From: Picochlorum sp. 'celeri'
Taxonomy: Eukaryota; Chlorophyta; Trebouxiophyceae
Length of the DNA: 64,000 bases
NCBI GenBank assembly: GCA_010909725.1
Contig: JAACMV010000003.1
Location: 310,001 to 374,000 of the forward strand
Direction of reading: 5' to 3'
Shown here in pieces: positions 19,940 to 29,378 of this stretch; within the stretch, counting starts at the first letter, position 1, and each line of letters starts with the position of its first letter. A program made the translations under genes and the position numbers. The notes beneath the pieces were generated by a model that was given only the letters and a program-made list of their open reading frames with translations, did not search any database and was not told where the DNA came from.

Positions 19940-21232
19940 ATGGAGCCTTTATATGAGAAGGCGTGTGATTTGGTGGCAACGGCACAGGGACATGAGGATG
20001 AGAAATTGACAGAGGCTGTCAGTATTCTGACGGATTTGGTGCTCCGTCATGAGACACAAGCGGCCCAGTCAAAGAGTGATAGTGTGATGAAGATGAAGGA
20101 AAAATGTTTGGATGAGTTGGTGGGTGCTCTTGTGAAGAAGAGGGATGCGAATGGTCTCAGGTCGCTGTTGGGAGAGTTGAGGGGGTTGTTCCAGGAGATT
20201 CCAAAGGCAAAGACGGCCAAGATTGTTCGTGGGATCATAGAGGGTATCGATAAGATTCCTAATAGTACGGATATTTTGGTTCAGGTGTGTCAGGAGCAAG
20301 CGGCGTGGGCCACGTCTGAGAAGAGAACGTTTCTTCGACAGAGGATTGATATTAAATTGTCCTCTCTCTATTATTCGACCAGGAGGTACAAAGATGCCTT
20401 GGATTTGCTTAGTACATTGATATCAGAAGTGAAGAAATTGGATGATAAGCTCTTGCTGGTGGAAATTCATGTGTTGGAGAGCAAAATTCATCAGGCTTTG
20501 AGGAATTTGCCCAAAGCAAAGGCAGCATTAGTGGCGGCACGGACGGCGGCAAATGCCGTGTATGTCCCTCCATCCTTGCAAGCTGATATGGATGCTCAAT
20601 CTGGAATCCTACATGGAGAAGAGAAGGATTTCAAGACGGCGTACTCGTACTTTTATGAAGCGTTTGAGCAGTTGAGCTCATTGGATGATCCACGATCCAT
20701 TCGAGCGCTGAAATACATGCTCTTATCTAAAATTATGGCTGGGGATGTGAGTGATGTGGGAATGATTATTTCGTCAAAAGCTGGATTGAAGTACGCGGGG
20801 TCTGAAGTTGATGCGTTGAAGGCTGTGGCGAAAGCATATGAGTCTCGCTCGCTAGCAGACTTTCAGAATGTGTTGCAGTCATATCAGGCAGAATTGCAGG
20901 ACGACCCAGTCGTACATTCGCATCTGAAATCTTTATATGATGCTTTGATGGAACAAAATCTGATGAGAATCATAGAGCCCTATTCCAGGGTGGATGTTGC
21001 GCATGTTGCATCCAAGATCAATCTCCCTGTGGAAGATGTGGAAGCCAAATTATCTCAGATGATTCTAGACAAGAAGTTTTATGGAACGCTGGATCAAGGA
21101 AACCAAGGGACATTAGAAATTTATGATGAGGACGCAAAAGACGACTTGTTCCCCTCAGCACTCAGTACCATTGACAACATGAGTAAAGTTGTCGACAGTC
21201 TCTTTGCTCGCTCCATGAAAATCGTCTCATGA
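19940..21232 (+). CDS. RPN6: 26S proteasome regulatory subunit RPN6 (PSMD11)
   Basis: Single exon, 430 aa, the usual length of the subunit. Alpha-helical TPR-like repeats fill the N-terminal two thirds (ALVKKRDANGLRSLLGELR, RRYKDALDLLSTLISEVKK, AKAALVAARTAANAVYVPP, DFKTAYSYFYEAFEQL). They are followed by LKYMLLSKIMAG and a C-terminal PCI domain with winged helix (DPVVHSHLKSLYDALMEQN, IEPYSRVDVAHVASKINLP, VEAKLSQMILDKKFYGTLDQ). It is a non-ATPase lid subunit that clamps the lid to the core particle. It is divergent from the kinase gene and convergent with the following minus-strand gene (109 bp between stops). Confidence 0.95.
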   Translation: MEPLYEKACDLVATAQGHEDEKLTEAVSILTDLVLRHETQAAQSKSDSVMKMKEKCLDELVGALVKKRDANGLRSLLGELRGLFQEIPKAKTAKIVRGIIEGIDKIPNSTDILVQVCQEQAAWATSEKRTFLRQRIDIKLSSLYYSTRRYKDALDLLSTLISEVKKLDDKLLLVEIHVLESKIHQALRNLPKAKAALVAARTAANAVYVPPSLQADMDAQSGILHGEEKDFKTAYSYFYEAFEQLSSLDDPRSIRALKYMLLSKIMAGDVSDVGMIISSKAGLKYAGSEVDALKAVAKAYESRSLADFQNVLQSYQAELQDDPVVHSHLKSLYDALMEQNLMRIIEPYSRVDVAHVASKINLPVEDVEAKLSQMILDKKFYGTLDQGNQGTLEIYDEDAKDDLFPSALSTIDNMSKVVDSLFARSMKIVS

Positions 21233-21341
21233 GTATTATCAATCTTGTTCTTCATACTTTTCTGAATGTTACAAAAGTATTGAACACCATCAGGTATTCG
21301 CATATACACTTGTGGGATGCAACAGCTTTCCAAAGAAGATG

Positions 21342-22037
21342 TCATCCTTGCTGCTCATTCGCCGGTTCCAAGATCCAATTGCCCCAAAAATTCGGCGAAT
21401 AGTCATACTGTATAGCGTCACAATCATCGTTGGCCTTTATAGGAAGCGAATATTTGTAATTCTCTGTGCTCAAGTTTACCACAAGACAATCCAGCTCATC
21501 ATCAAACTCTCCCTGAAAAATTGACCAGAGCCATTTCTTGTTACTCGACAGAGACAGATCAATTGTTGGCCACTCAACAGGAGCGATAGATTCGTAATCA
21601 TCGTCAACTTCTTGTTTCTTGTCGGGGCATGCCAGGTACACTGCAGAGCAAGATTGACCCTTGTACTCCACAATGGAGTAGTATGGCACTGGGCTCCCCT
21701 TTTTCTTCACAGCCTGGACACGATATTTTTGCCTCCTCGACTCGGTATACGCACTCAACCCCACACCTTTGTTTGAGCACTTGTTGGAATCAGACGTCAA
21801 GTATCTGGCCTTGCCCTTGGCATTTTTGCACGAGTATTCAGGGTTGGGTCTGAACCGAAACGTTCCATTATACTCGCAGTACAGAATCTTTTCACCAGTT
21901 CCATAAGGCGTGCCGTCATCGATATAGGATTTCACAACCCAGCCATCCCCACGGTCTCCCTCCTTGACCGCTGCAACCACAGCCCCCAGCACCACCACGG
22001 CAAGGCTGACACTCGTTGCTGCTGACGGAAGAGGCAT
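21342..22037 (-). CDS. Putative secreted cysteine-containing protein, unknown family
   Basis: Single exon, 231 aa. The ATG at 22037 gives an N-terminus of MPLPSAATSVSLAVVVLGAVV, a plausible signal peptide or anchor; the frame is open further upstream but contains no ATG. The mature part is rich in Tyr, Asp, Lys and Ser, with eight or so Cys (YCEYNG, YSCKNAKG, NKCSNKGVG, QSCSAVYLACPDKK, ELDCLVV, DDCDAIQYD). It ends with aromatic-rich SPNFWGNWILEP. I recognise no domain. Paired cysteines suggest disulfides and an extracellular or luminal location (inference). Confidence 0.65.
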   Translation of the reverse strand: MPLPSAATSVSLAVVVLGAVVAAVKEGDRGDGWVVKSYIDDGTPYGTGEKILYCEYNGTFRFRPNPEYSCKNAKGKARYLTSDSNKCSNKGVGLSAYTESRRQKYRVQAVKKKGSPVPYYSIVEYKGQSCSAVYLACPDKKQEVDDDYESIAPVEWPTIDLSLSSNKKWLWSIFQGEFDDELDCLVVNLSTENYKYSLPIKANDDCDAIQYDYSPNFWGNWILEPANEQQG

Positions 22038-22306
22038 CTCTCCTCCCAATGACGCATAGAAAAGCGAAGAATCCAACAACAACAAAAAGGAAATATTATT
22101 TCTTTCTTAAAAAAATACCCGTAGATCCACAGAGCAATGAATACCCAGCCATGACATTGGGTTCTACCGCCCATCGAAATGACACCTTGCCAGCCTGGCA
22201 AGCCATATTTCTCAGTACCGAGCACATTCGAGATGTTTCACAATCGGCAGTCTACCTCGCTTCCCTGTGGATGAATACTTTCCCTTCCAAATCCATACCT
22301 ATACCA

Positions 22307-22735
22307 TCATTCAACATGAATCAACCAACCATCCTCTTGCCCATCCTCCTCACTCCCAATATCCAGTATGTCATCCGCCCGATGAAGCATGGCATCATCA
22401 TCATCAGTTTGCTGATGATGATGATTCTTCCCCGTCAAGGACTCATCGTCGTCACTCACACGCTGTACCAGAAGGCCATCGACACGCTTCTTGTTCTTCT
22501 TCTTCTTCTTCTCCATAGAGCCGTCGACATCTTCTACTCGACGACTGCCTCCTGTTCCAGTCACTCGGTGAGTCACCCTCCTATTCTTACACTCTGAGCA
22601 TACCCCACCATCCACCTCAGCAAGCATAGATTCAACTTTTTCAAGAATATTTTCTTCTATTGATCGAGTTTTCCGACGCATATACTCTGCAAATACGAGG
22701 CAACTCAAAGCTGCCGCGATGCCCAACTGAATCAT
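22307..22735 (-). CDS. Small membrane-anchored, highly charged protein (hypothetical)
   Basis: Single exon, 142 aa. An N-terminal hydrophobic segment (IQLGIAAALSCLVFAEYM) is followed by RRK and a helical acidic stretch (SIEENILEKVESMLAEV), a CxxC (VCSECKNRR), a poly-Lys run, and His and Asp runs encoded by CAT/GAT repeats. No family is recognised. It could be a tail-facing membrane adaptor. The ORF has a sensible start and composition but lies in repeat-rich DNA, so support is moderate. Confidence 0.5.
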   Translation of the reverse strand: MIQLGIAAALSCLVFAEYMRRKTRSIEENILEKVESMLAEVDGGVCSECKNRRVTHRVTGTGGSRRVEDVDGSMEKKKKKNKKRVDGLLVQRVSDDDESLTGKNHHHQQTDDDDAMLHRADDILDIGSEEDGQEDGWLIHVE

Positions 22736-23030
22736 CGCAACAACAGTCTGTGACTCACTGGTCTATCCTTTTCTTTATTCAAATTAATATATAGAGTATA
22801 CAAATCATTAAAATAATACACATGTATCAGAATACATACAAATCCTTCATCCCGCGAGTACTCCATCTGCTGGTCAATAATCTCTTGACCATTCATTTTA
22901 ATTAATGGACAGCCATTGCCCTTGTACTACTACTACTCTTAGTATACACGACGCATTCTTCTTTTTGTTCTTTTCATTTGCATGTTTCGTATCCACATGA
23001 TTCACAGACTGAAGCAATCGATGAGTATTA

Positions 23031-23519
23031 TTACATGGATTTCATCCATGATGCTCGCTTTCCTGCCCCTTTACATGACATGCATTGTGTAAACCCTAGA
23101 CCATTGCACACAGGGCAGTGCCGGCACCCTTGAATATTATCACAAAATAGGGTATCCCCCACTGTCAATGCACCAGTACCATGACACCATTGACATTCTA
23201 CTTCACCAGTGCCGTGGCAGGTCTGACACTCGGTCGTACTCTTCTCGGACGATACCGACCACAAAAGGTCCAAGTGTTGTTGCTGTGCTTGCTTGGCATA
23301 CCTACTCAGCTCTGCAGCTATGGCATCCCCGCCTTCGTCCTCGTTCCCGTCATAACTACTACTACTTCCTTGGTGGTTATTACTACTATAACATGGTTTG
23401 GGTGCGAGGCGAGTGTGTTTGAATCCGAAATTCATACGCGTCGACCATTCTGGTTGTTGTTGTCGTACGACTGGGTTCTCTCTACCTCCACCCTTGCTAA
23501 TTGAATTATTTGTATTCAT
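23031..23519 (-). CDS. DnaJ-type cysteine-rich zinc-finger protein
   Basis: Single exon, 162 aa. The first 85 residues are polar and low-complexity and could be a transit peptide or a disordered arm. The C-terminal half has the CxxCxGxG repeats of the DnaJ zinc-finger domain: CQTCHGTGEVECQWCHGTG, then CRHCPVCNGLGFTQCMSCKGAG. No J domain is present. Proteins of this type in plants and algae (for example BSD2-like and related) act as thylakoid or stromal assembly and oxidoreductase chaperones, so a plastid role is possible but not shown. It ends ASWMKSM. Confidence 0.75.
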   Translation of the reverse strand: MNTNNSISKGGGRENPVVRQQQPEWSTRMNFGFKHTRLAPKPCYSSNNHQGSSSSYDGNEDEGGDAIAAELSRYAKQAQQQHLDLLWSVSSEKSTTECQTCHGTGEVECQWCHGTGALTVGDTLFCDNIQGCRHCPVCNGLGFTQCMSCKGAGKRASWMKSM

Positions 23520-23654
23520 AGTTTTACTAGTCTGACGGCAGAATATATGGTGTGTTGCCTAGAAACTGAACAACAACAACAACAATTACAGTCTTATTTC
23601 TTCTTTTCTGTGTGCGCGTGTATATATATTTTTATAGATAAACAACAACTACTG

Positions 23655-25052
23655 TCAACACCGTAATGATGTAAACATTTTTCTAATTGAATTCCACACT
23701 GGGTTGTGGAGGTCGGCAGTTTGTTTGAAAACTACAATGATGAGGGACATGTTGTCAGCCCCTCGGCAGAGACCTCTCAAATCTGGTGCAAGACAGTGAT
23801 CGCATACATCTTCACAGATGGTTTTGAGGTCTTCTCCCTGCTTTATTTTCTTACGTACAAAGTCTACCGCTTCCTGATTGCTTAATACGTCCCATATTCC
23901 ATCGCATGCGAGGATGAGGAACTCATCCCCCTTTTGAAGTTCAAATGTTGTAATGTCTGGGGTTGCCACAACCATTTGATGGGTGTGCGGCAACTCGGTA
24001 TTCTTTTTAAAGTCGAGATCCCCAATGGTGCGAGATACGTTGAGGGCGCCATTGACCCTGTTATCTCGTACAAATCCACCAGCCTTCATGATTCTCTCTG
24101 CTTCTTCCAGCAAGACTGGTTTGTGGTCCAGCGTGAGTGGCTCAGCGACTCCTTTGCGGGAAATAACACACCTTGAGTCTCCAGTGTTTGCAACATATAC
24201 TTGTTTTCCGCGAATAAGGCAGACGACGGCAGTGCATCCCATCCCAGTTGCTCTGTGTTCTGCAAAGTCTTCCTCTTCTGCAGCGGTTGCCTGGCTGCTG
24301 ATACCTTCAACTTCGTCAATCTGTTTTTGAGTGATCACGCTATCACGCGCGAGAGCGCTTTCTATAAACTGACTGGAGCTTTTATTACGGTGCATTGAAG
24401 GCGCAGCAGCCTCCTCCTTGCCGTGTTCATTGGTGTCCTCCTCATCATCGTCAACGCCAGGTATGGTGATTGATTTTTCTACATCAGAGAAGAGTCCGAC
24501 TGATGGTTTTGATTTCTCTACACCTGCTAATTTCAATAGCTCTTGGATTCCCTCTTTGCTGTCCAAAATCTCATCAATCTTGTAGAAAGACTCGGCAACA
24601 GCCAGCCCCAAATCCCCATCCGCATACGCGTCTGTTTTCACAAGAATATGAGGTAGATGCTTTGCTGTATACTTTGATACCAAATCACCTCCGTGCCCGT
24701 CGAATACAGCGAACAAGGATGTGTGTGTCCCATCCTTTAGGTCCAAGACTGTCAGATGGGCATCCTCCTGCAGCAGTACATGATGCAACTGCATGATCTA
24801 CTACTCTCGTTTCGAATACAATGTAATCATAATGCCGTACCATGCTCACTCGCCATCCCTGCATCGCAGCAAAGCCATATTTGAGAGCCTCCCCCTCTCC
24901 TTTGCTGGACTCCTGCAAAAAGCAATCGACAACGGGGTTGGTATACGCGTATAAAGCACACGCATCTGATTTTAAATACATTTTTAAATACATATATGCA
25001 CTATCTATGCGCATACCTTTTCGGTGACTGGTTGACTGAGATACTGTCCCAT
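23655..25052 (-). CDS. PP2C protein phosphatase, tandem copy 1
   Basis: Exons on the minus strand: 25017-25052, 24841-24912 and 23655-24767 (406 aa). The first intron follows codon 12 (MGQYLSQPVTEK) and the second follows GWRVSM; both are GT-AG and phase 0. The joined protein has the PP2C signature blocks: AMQGWRVSMEDAHLTV, FAVFDGHGGDLVSKY, VYVANTGDSRCVISRKG, LTLDHKP, RVNGALNVSRTIGDLDFK and LACDGIWDVLSNQEAV. The aspartates for the two-metal centre are present. A low-complexity insert of about 90 residues separates the DGHGG and DSR blocks. Gly2 could be myristoylated. It lies next to a paralog on the same strand (25431-26768). Confidence 0.9.
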
Positions 25053-25430
25053 TTGCTCTGCCAGAAAATTACAAAGACGGTCTGCGTTGATACGCCTTCA
25101 CACAAGGTGATATAAATATATAAATGGTTCTGAGTGATTGTCAGAGGTCTCTAGGGTGCAATGGTACAAAACCCTGAGAGTCCTGTTGTGCACGAGACGA
25201 TTGAGGAGTGTTACAGAGACACTCCCGATGGCTGGTCTCGATGAACAGGACTGATATAAAAATAATTAATATGCGTGTGTGGAGGCGGTGGATCCACGAA
25301 AAGGATAGGGTAGGGTTGGTGATGAGAGTGGGATGTCTTTTTCAAATCTGGTGAAATTGGACAAGATCTCTCTCTTCATGGCTTGCTTGAGTGGTTACGA
25401 AAGAAAAATAATTCATATAGATTCATTACT
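25053..25430. promoter_or_regulatory. Inter-PP2C region with nested inverted repeats
   Basis: 378 bp between the start of PP2C copy 1 and the stop of copy 2. A TATA-like stretch lies at about 25109-25124. Several complementary segments are visible: 25129-25133 with 25141-25145, 25149-25157 with 25171-25180 (one bulge), and three nested pairs: 25179-25187 with 25244-25252, 25193-25198 with 25235-25240, and 25205-25211 with 25219-25225. The nested set could fold as one long interrupted hairpin. It may be a structured 5'UTR, an ncRNA or a DNA element; strand cannot be told from symmetry alone. Confidence 0.5.
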
Positions 25431-26768
25431 TCACTTCAGGGATTGAGCAAATTTTGAGTTTTTGAACACACTGATGACAATGCTCATGTTGTCACATCCC
25501 TTGCCACAGCCTCCAGTGTCTTCAGCAAGGCAGTAGTCGCAGGCTTCCTCACAGATTTGTTTTGGTGAGAATCCCTTGATCAATCTTTCTCTCACAAAGG
25601 CTACTGCATCATCGTTGGTCAAGACATCCCAAATACCGTCACAGGCAAGGATGAGAAACTCGTCATCATCTGTTAATCGTAGGGATCGGATTTCTGGGTT
25701 TGCTGTGACCATTTGTTCTTCTGGCGGGAGGCTTGATACTTGCTTGTATTCAAGATCTCCCAAAGCTCTTGACAGGTTCAGACTTCCGTTGACACGTCCG
25801 TCGGCGACGAAGCCTCCTGCCTTCATGATTCTAGAGAATTCTTCATCATTTGTAGGTTTGTGGTCCTCAGTCAATGCCACAGCCTTGCCAGCCCGGGATA
25901 GCACACAACGAGAATCCCCGGCATTTGCCACAACTAGCTGATTTCCAGCAACCAGAGCACATACAGCGGTACAACCAGCTGCTGGGCCGCGCCATTCATC
26001 CTCACCAGAATGCATTTCCTCAAGCTCTAGAGGCTTGTGATGATCAATCGCATCCTCCACAACATCCAACGGGTCTGTCGCTTTGGCTGGAACATCCGTG
26101 AACGGACCTTCCATGGTAGATCCATCATCTCTCTTTGTTCCTTCCGAGGCAGCATGCGCTACAGGCTCTTCTTCCTCTTCCTCCTCCATGGCCTCATCTT
26201 CATCCATTGTGCTCAACTCATTCCCATCTCGATCCAACACATTCTGTACATTCAACTGGCCGTCCGCCGACTTGACGACTTTAAAAACATACCCACTTTC
26301 CCTTGATATTCCAAATGCATCTAAAAATGCCTCGGGCAACTGCGCACTGTCCAACATCATCGCACTCTCACCCTTTTTCAACCCTTCACCCTCTTCCTCA
26401 CCCTCTCTCCTAAACGCCTCGAGCTCCTCTCTATGCTCCGCTCTCATCATGACCTCATCAATTCCCATAAATGCTTCCCGTAAGGCCTCTGAAAAATTAG
26501 AATCCTTGTACCCTTTGGTTTCCTTGAGCGTCTCTGGTAGATGAACGGCACAAAACTTTGCCACCTCTTTTCCCCCATGACCATCAAAAACGCCAAACAA
26601 TGCTATTTTCGACTCATCCCCGCCCTTTTTCATTTCCAAGTTCACAACATGGGCATCCTCCATATCAGTTCTCCATCCTTGCATCGCACATACGCCGAAT
26701 TCGAACGTATCATCGCTTCCACTCCCAGACTCCTTCTCCGTCACTGGTGTTGACAAATACGCTCCCAT
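25431..26768 (-). CDS. PP2C protein phosphatase, tandem copy 2
   Basis: Single exon, 445 aa, starting at the ATG of MGAYLSTPVTEK, which matches the N-terminus of copy 1. All PP2C blocks are present: CAMQGWRTDMEDAHVV, FGVFDGHGGKEVAKF, LVVANAGDSRCVLSRAG, LTEDHKPTNDEE, RVNGSLNLSRALGDLEYK and LACDGIWDVLTNDDAV. Between DGHGG and the DSR block lies a long acidic insert with poly-Glu (about residues 110-250), longer than in copy 1. Gly2 could be myristoylated. It dephosphorylates Ser/Thr proteins using Mg/Mn; targets are unknown. Unlike copy 1 it has no introns at the shared positions. Confidence 0.92.
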   Translation of the reverse strand: MGAYLSTPVTEKESGSGSDDTFEFGVCAMQGWRTDMEDAHVVNLEMKKGGDESKIALFGVFDGHGGKEVAKFCAVHLPETLKETKGYKDSNFSEALREAFMGIDEVMMRAEHREELEAFRREGEEEGEGLKKGESAMMLDSAQLPEAFLDAFGISRESGYVFKVVKSADGQLNVQNVLDRDGNELSTMDEDEAMEEEEEEEPVAHAASEGTKRDDGSTMEGPFTDVPAKATDPLDVVEDAIDHHKPLELEEMHSGEDEWRGPAAGCTAVCALVAGNQLVVANAGDSRCVLSRAGKAVALTEDHKPTNDEEFSRIMKAGGFVADGRVNGSLNLSRALGDLEYKQVSSLPPEEQMVTANPEIRSLRLTDDDEFLILACDGIWDVLTNDDAVAFVRERLIKGFSPKQICEEACDYCLAEDTGGCGKGCDNMSIVISVFKNSKFAQSLK

Positions 26769-27442
26769 GGCTACACCAATCAATTACTCTATGTACTCAC
26801 TGCATCATATCAAGAAGACGACGGGTGAGAACAAAGAAACAGTCCCAGGCGGGAAGACCGCGGCCAATCAGCAGCTACCTGGCCTATACCAAGCACAAAA
26901 CCCCTTCCGACACCCTCAAATACCTTTATAGTAGTATTTGAAATAGCAAAGCATGCAAAACCCGTCTCGAAATGCTCAACCCTACCCACAACAGAAAACC
27001 GCGGGCTTCCACGTCATTCTTCCTTGGAAGGCCACAGTCTGTGTACACACCCTAGCATAGACATGCACATATGAAATATGACAAAAACTAGTACCTGAAA
27101 CTGAGGATAGACGAGCGATACTACCACGGTTCGAACGAGACGTTGTAACACTGCGAGCAACGAATCAGTCTCGACGACCAAGGACAAGCGTGGAGTTTCT
27201 ATGCCTTTAATAATTTATAAAATTAAAACTATGAATCGAATGCAGCGCCGTATGGATTCATTCATGACGCGGTGGATGGCGAACGGAAGTGCTGTACAGG
27301 ACCACCACCACCCAGATACGATTTTTTTTTTCAGATATCAATCACTGCTGCTCCTAAAAGATTGCAGTGGCGATACGGAGCAGCGGCCTCATCATTAAAG
27401 ATATTCATCAAAGAGAGAAGAGAATGTCTATGTTACACATAT
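26769..27442. other. Intergenic region upstream of PP2C copy 2
   Basis: 674 bp with no supported gene. Nested complementary segments occur at 27124-27193: CCACG 27124-27128 with CGTGG 27189-27193, CGAGAC 27136-27141 with GTCTCG 27168-27173, and CGTTG 27141-27145 with CAACG 27158-27162. The CGAGAC/GTCTCG pair is also the middle helix of the element upstream of copy 1. A T9 run lies at about 27322-27331. Confidence 0.4.
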
Positions 27443-28027
27443 TCATCGTTGTTGAAACATGTTCATAAAACCTCCTCGCTTCTTCTCAAAACGAGACACC
27501 AGACCTTCAAACTTCTCCTCACCTCGCAACAGCGCAAAATCGTCATCGCTCCGGATTTGATCAAAATTATCATACCCAGCCTCAAGACAGCCAGCAAGGG
27601 CGACTAAACCATTATGGATACGAGCATCTTTCTCCTCTGGATCTTGTTCATCCTGGGCAAGTCTTGACTGGCAGCATGCAATGTTATACAACGCGGCCAT
27701 CTTCTCTCCGTTGCTAATAAGCTTGGGTTTATCTCTGAATCTCTTGATACCGGTTCCTGGGAGTTCAAGGGCTCTTTCAAAGTACCCCAACGCCGCTTTC
27801 CAATCTCCCTGGTCATTGGCCAAGGAGAGACCCATGGCGATGGCTCCACGCGCATCCTCTGGCTCTAGTGGTGTATCATTCAAAGACGCATGAACTTTCA
27901 AAGCTCTGTTGCGTAGGGTAGCGCTCTGATACATGAGTTTCTTTTTCTGTGGTCTCGTTGGTATGCCTTTCGTGAAGGAGTGGCACAACCGCGACGGACG
28001 ATACCCTTGATGGGACATCATCATCAT
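27443..28027 (-). CDS. TPR-like protein, probably plastid-targeted
   Basis: Single exon, 194 aa, from the first of four consecutive Met codons at 28027. The N-terminal about 60 residues are basic and Ser/Thr-rich, like a plastid transit peptide. The rest is helical: ARGAIAMGLSLANDQGDWKAALGYFERALELPG, then MAALYNIACCQSRLAQD, then IHNGLVALAGCLEAGYDNFDQIRSDDD. This resembles the short TPR proteins of plant and algal plastids, with two to three repeats. The C-terminus is basic. A scaffold role is inferred; the partner is unknown. The open frame extends upstream of 28027 but without ATG. Confidence 0.75.
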   Translation of the reverse strand: MMMMSHQGYRPSRLCHSFTKGIPTRPQKKKLMYQSATLRNRALKVHASLNDTPLEPEDARGAIAMGLSLANDQGDWKAALGYFERALELPGTGIKRFRDKPKLISNGEKMAALYNIACCQSRLAQDEQDPEEKDARIHNGLVALAGCLEAGYDNFDQIRSDDDFALLRGEEKFEGLVSRFEKKRGGFMNMFQQR

Positions 28028-28295
28028 GCTCTTTTTGTTTTGCAAGAGATTAATTTTATTTAATGAATCTCTGCTGTACAGGTACCCACTGAGTGGGTTG
28101 AGATGAGAGAAGATCTTTTGATAGAACAACAAGCTTGTTGTTCTTCTGACTAGTGCTCTATCGAATGAGACCTCTGAGCGGGGATGATGTATCGTTGTTG
28201 TTTGGGTGTCTGTCCCAATGGGTATGTTCTTTGGTCATCATCCCACATGATTGCCAATACAATATAAATATACAGTAGTAGTCTAGGTCAGGTGT

Positions 28296-29024
28296 ATGCT
28301 GATGCCGCTGCAAGTGCATGTTCTGAGCAAATCGAATCCATTTCTAATTGCATCGCGTTTTCAGTATTATTCCTCATTACACAGCGCGACTGTGACGCAC
28401 CGATTGCATAGAACGTTGTCCAAAGTAGCTTCAATGGCTACTAAAAAAGGGGAGGAATCAACGCCATCGTTGATTCGGTTTGCAACAGGGAATGCAAAAA
28501 AGTTGGAGGAGGTTGTTGCCATCTTGGCGACGGGACAGGAGCTTCCTTTTACCGTGGAGGGTGTCAAGTTGGATTTACCAGAGTTGCAAGGAGAGCCAGA
28601 AGATATTGCTCGAGAGAAGTGTAGGCTGGCTGCAAAGGAGACTGGTGGGGCTGTCATGGTGGAGGATACATGTCTGTGTTTTCATGCAATGAAAGGGCTT
28701 CCTGGTCCGTATATCAAATGGTTTTTGGAAAAGCTTGGTCATGAGGGTCTTAATAAGATGCTGGTTGGGTTTGAAGATACCTCTGCGTATGCGCAGTGTA
28801 CGTTTGCATATACTCCTGGGCCAGAGACTGAGCCTGTTGTGTTTGTTGGAAGGACTGAAGGGAAGATTGTAGAGGCGAGGGGGCCGACAGCATTTGGTTG
28901 GGATCCTATTTTTCAGCCTGATGGGTTTCAAGAAACGTATGCAGAGATGGACTCTGCTGTGAAGAATACCATATCCCACCGATATAGAGCCCTGGATAAG
29001 CTGCGGTCGCATCTCCTTCAGTGA
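28296..29024 (+). CDS. ITPA: Inosine triphosphate pyrophosphatase (HAM1/ITPA)
   Basis: Single exon, 242 aa. The catalytic domain begins near residue 60 with [18 protein letters not shown] (the conserved TGNxxK) and continues [65 protein letters not shown] and [14 protein letters not shown]. All are diagnostic of the family. It hydrolyses ITP, dITP and XTP to monophosphates and cleans nucleotide pools. About 45 extra N-terminal residues, rich in Ser, Arg and His, could target the product to an organelle; an internal Met at residue 47 (MATKKGEE) could give a cytosolic form. Confidence 0.93.
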   Translation: MLMPLQVHVLSKSNPFLIASRFQYYSSLHSATVTHRLHRTLSKVASMATKKGEESTPSLIRFATGNAKKLEEVVAILATGQELPFTVEGVKLDLPELQGEPEDIAREKCRLAAKETGGAVMVEDTCLCFHAMKGLPGPYIKWFLEKLGHEGLNKMLVGFEDTSAYAQCTFAYTPGPETEPVVFVGRTEGKIVEARGPTAFGWDPIFQPDGFQETYAEMDSAVKNTISHRYRALDKLRSHLLQ

Positions 29025-29156
29025 TGATGATGGGATTTGAATGAGAAACAGAGCAAACGGTGGTGGTGTCTTTATCATCATGTAATATATTTAATTTTAT
29101 TTCATTTCAGAGAAATACATTTTCTTGTGGAGACAAGAAGAAGACATTGGTGCAAC

Positions 29157-29378
29157 ATGCGTGTCGGAACAAACGTCAGTGGCAGCAACACAAGAGTTCA
29201 ACAATCAGCACGCAGGGTGGTCGTGATGGCTGTGAATGGGAATAAAAAGAGTCCATGCCCTAAATGTCCCAGGAATAATTGCCGCGATTGCCCGACAAAG
29301 AGGAGGAAAGCAGTTGTTGGAGGTGTTCAGGAAAAGAAGACGACCGAGTCTGTCCCTGAGGCGGTGGCCGGGCCATGA
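29157..29378 (+). CDS. Small cysteine-containing basic protein (hypothetical)
   Basis: 73 aa from ATG 29157. The N-terminal 25 residues (MRVGTNVSGSNTRVQQSARR) look like a plastid-type presequence. Then comes NGNKKSPCPKCPRNNCRDCPTKRRK with four Cys as CPxCP and CRDCP, possibly a small zinc or metal site. The tail is Lys/Glu-rich and ends AVAGP. No family is recognised. The frame is open upstream to 29037 without obvious coding character. Support is composition only. Confidence 0.4.
   Translation: MRVGTNVSGSNTRVQQSARRVVVMAVNGNKKSPCPKCPRNNCRDCPTKRRKAVVGGVQEKKTTESVPEAVAGP

Noticed and set aside
22016..22597. Open frame of 193 codons on the plus strand.
   Set aside because: It overlaps two minus-strand genes with better starts and composition; its Ser/His/Leu content reflects CAT/CTT repeats.
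25149..25180. Possible TPP riboswitch: AGGGTGC followed by CCCTGAGAG resembles the 5' part of the thiamine pyrophosphate aptamer.
   Set aside because: The ACCTGAT and CCAGCGTAGGG parts of the aptamer are not found downstream, the expected inner hairpin is missing, and the adjacent genes are phosphatases and not thiamine genes.
27129..27140. GGTTCGAAC resembling a tRNA B box.
   Set aside because: The flanks form the nested repeat described upstream of PP2C copy 2 and not a cloverleaf.
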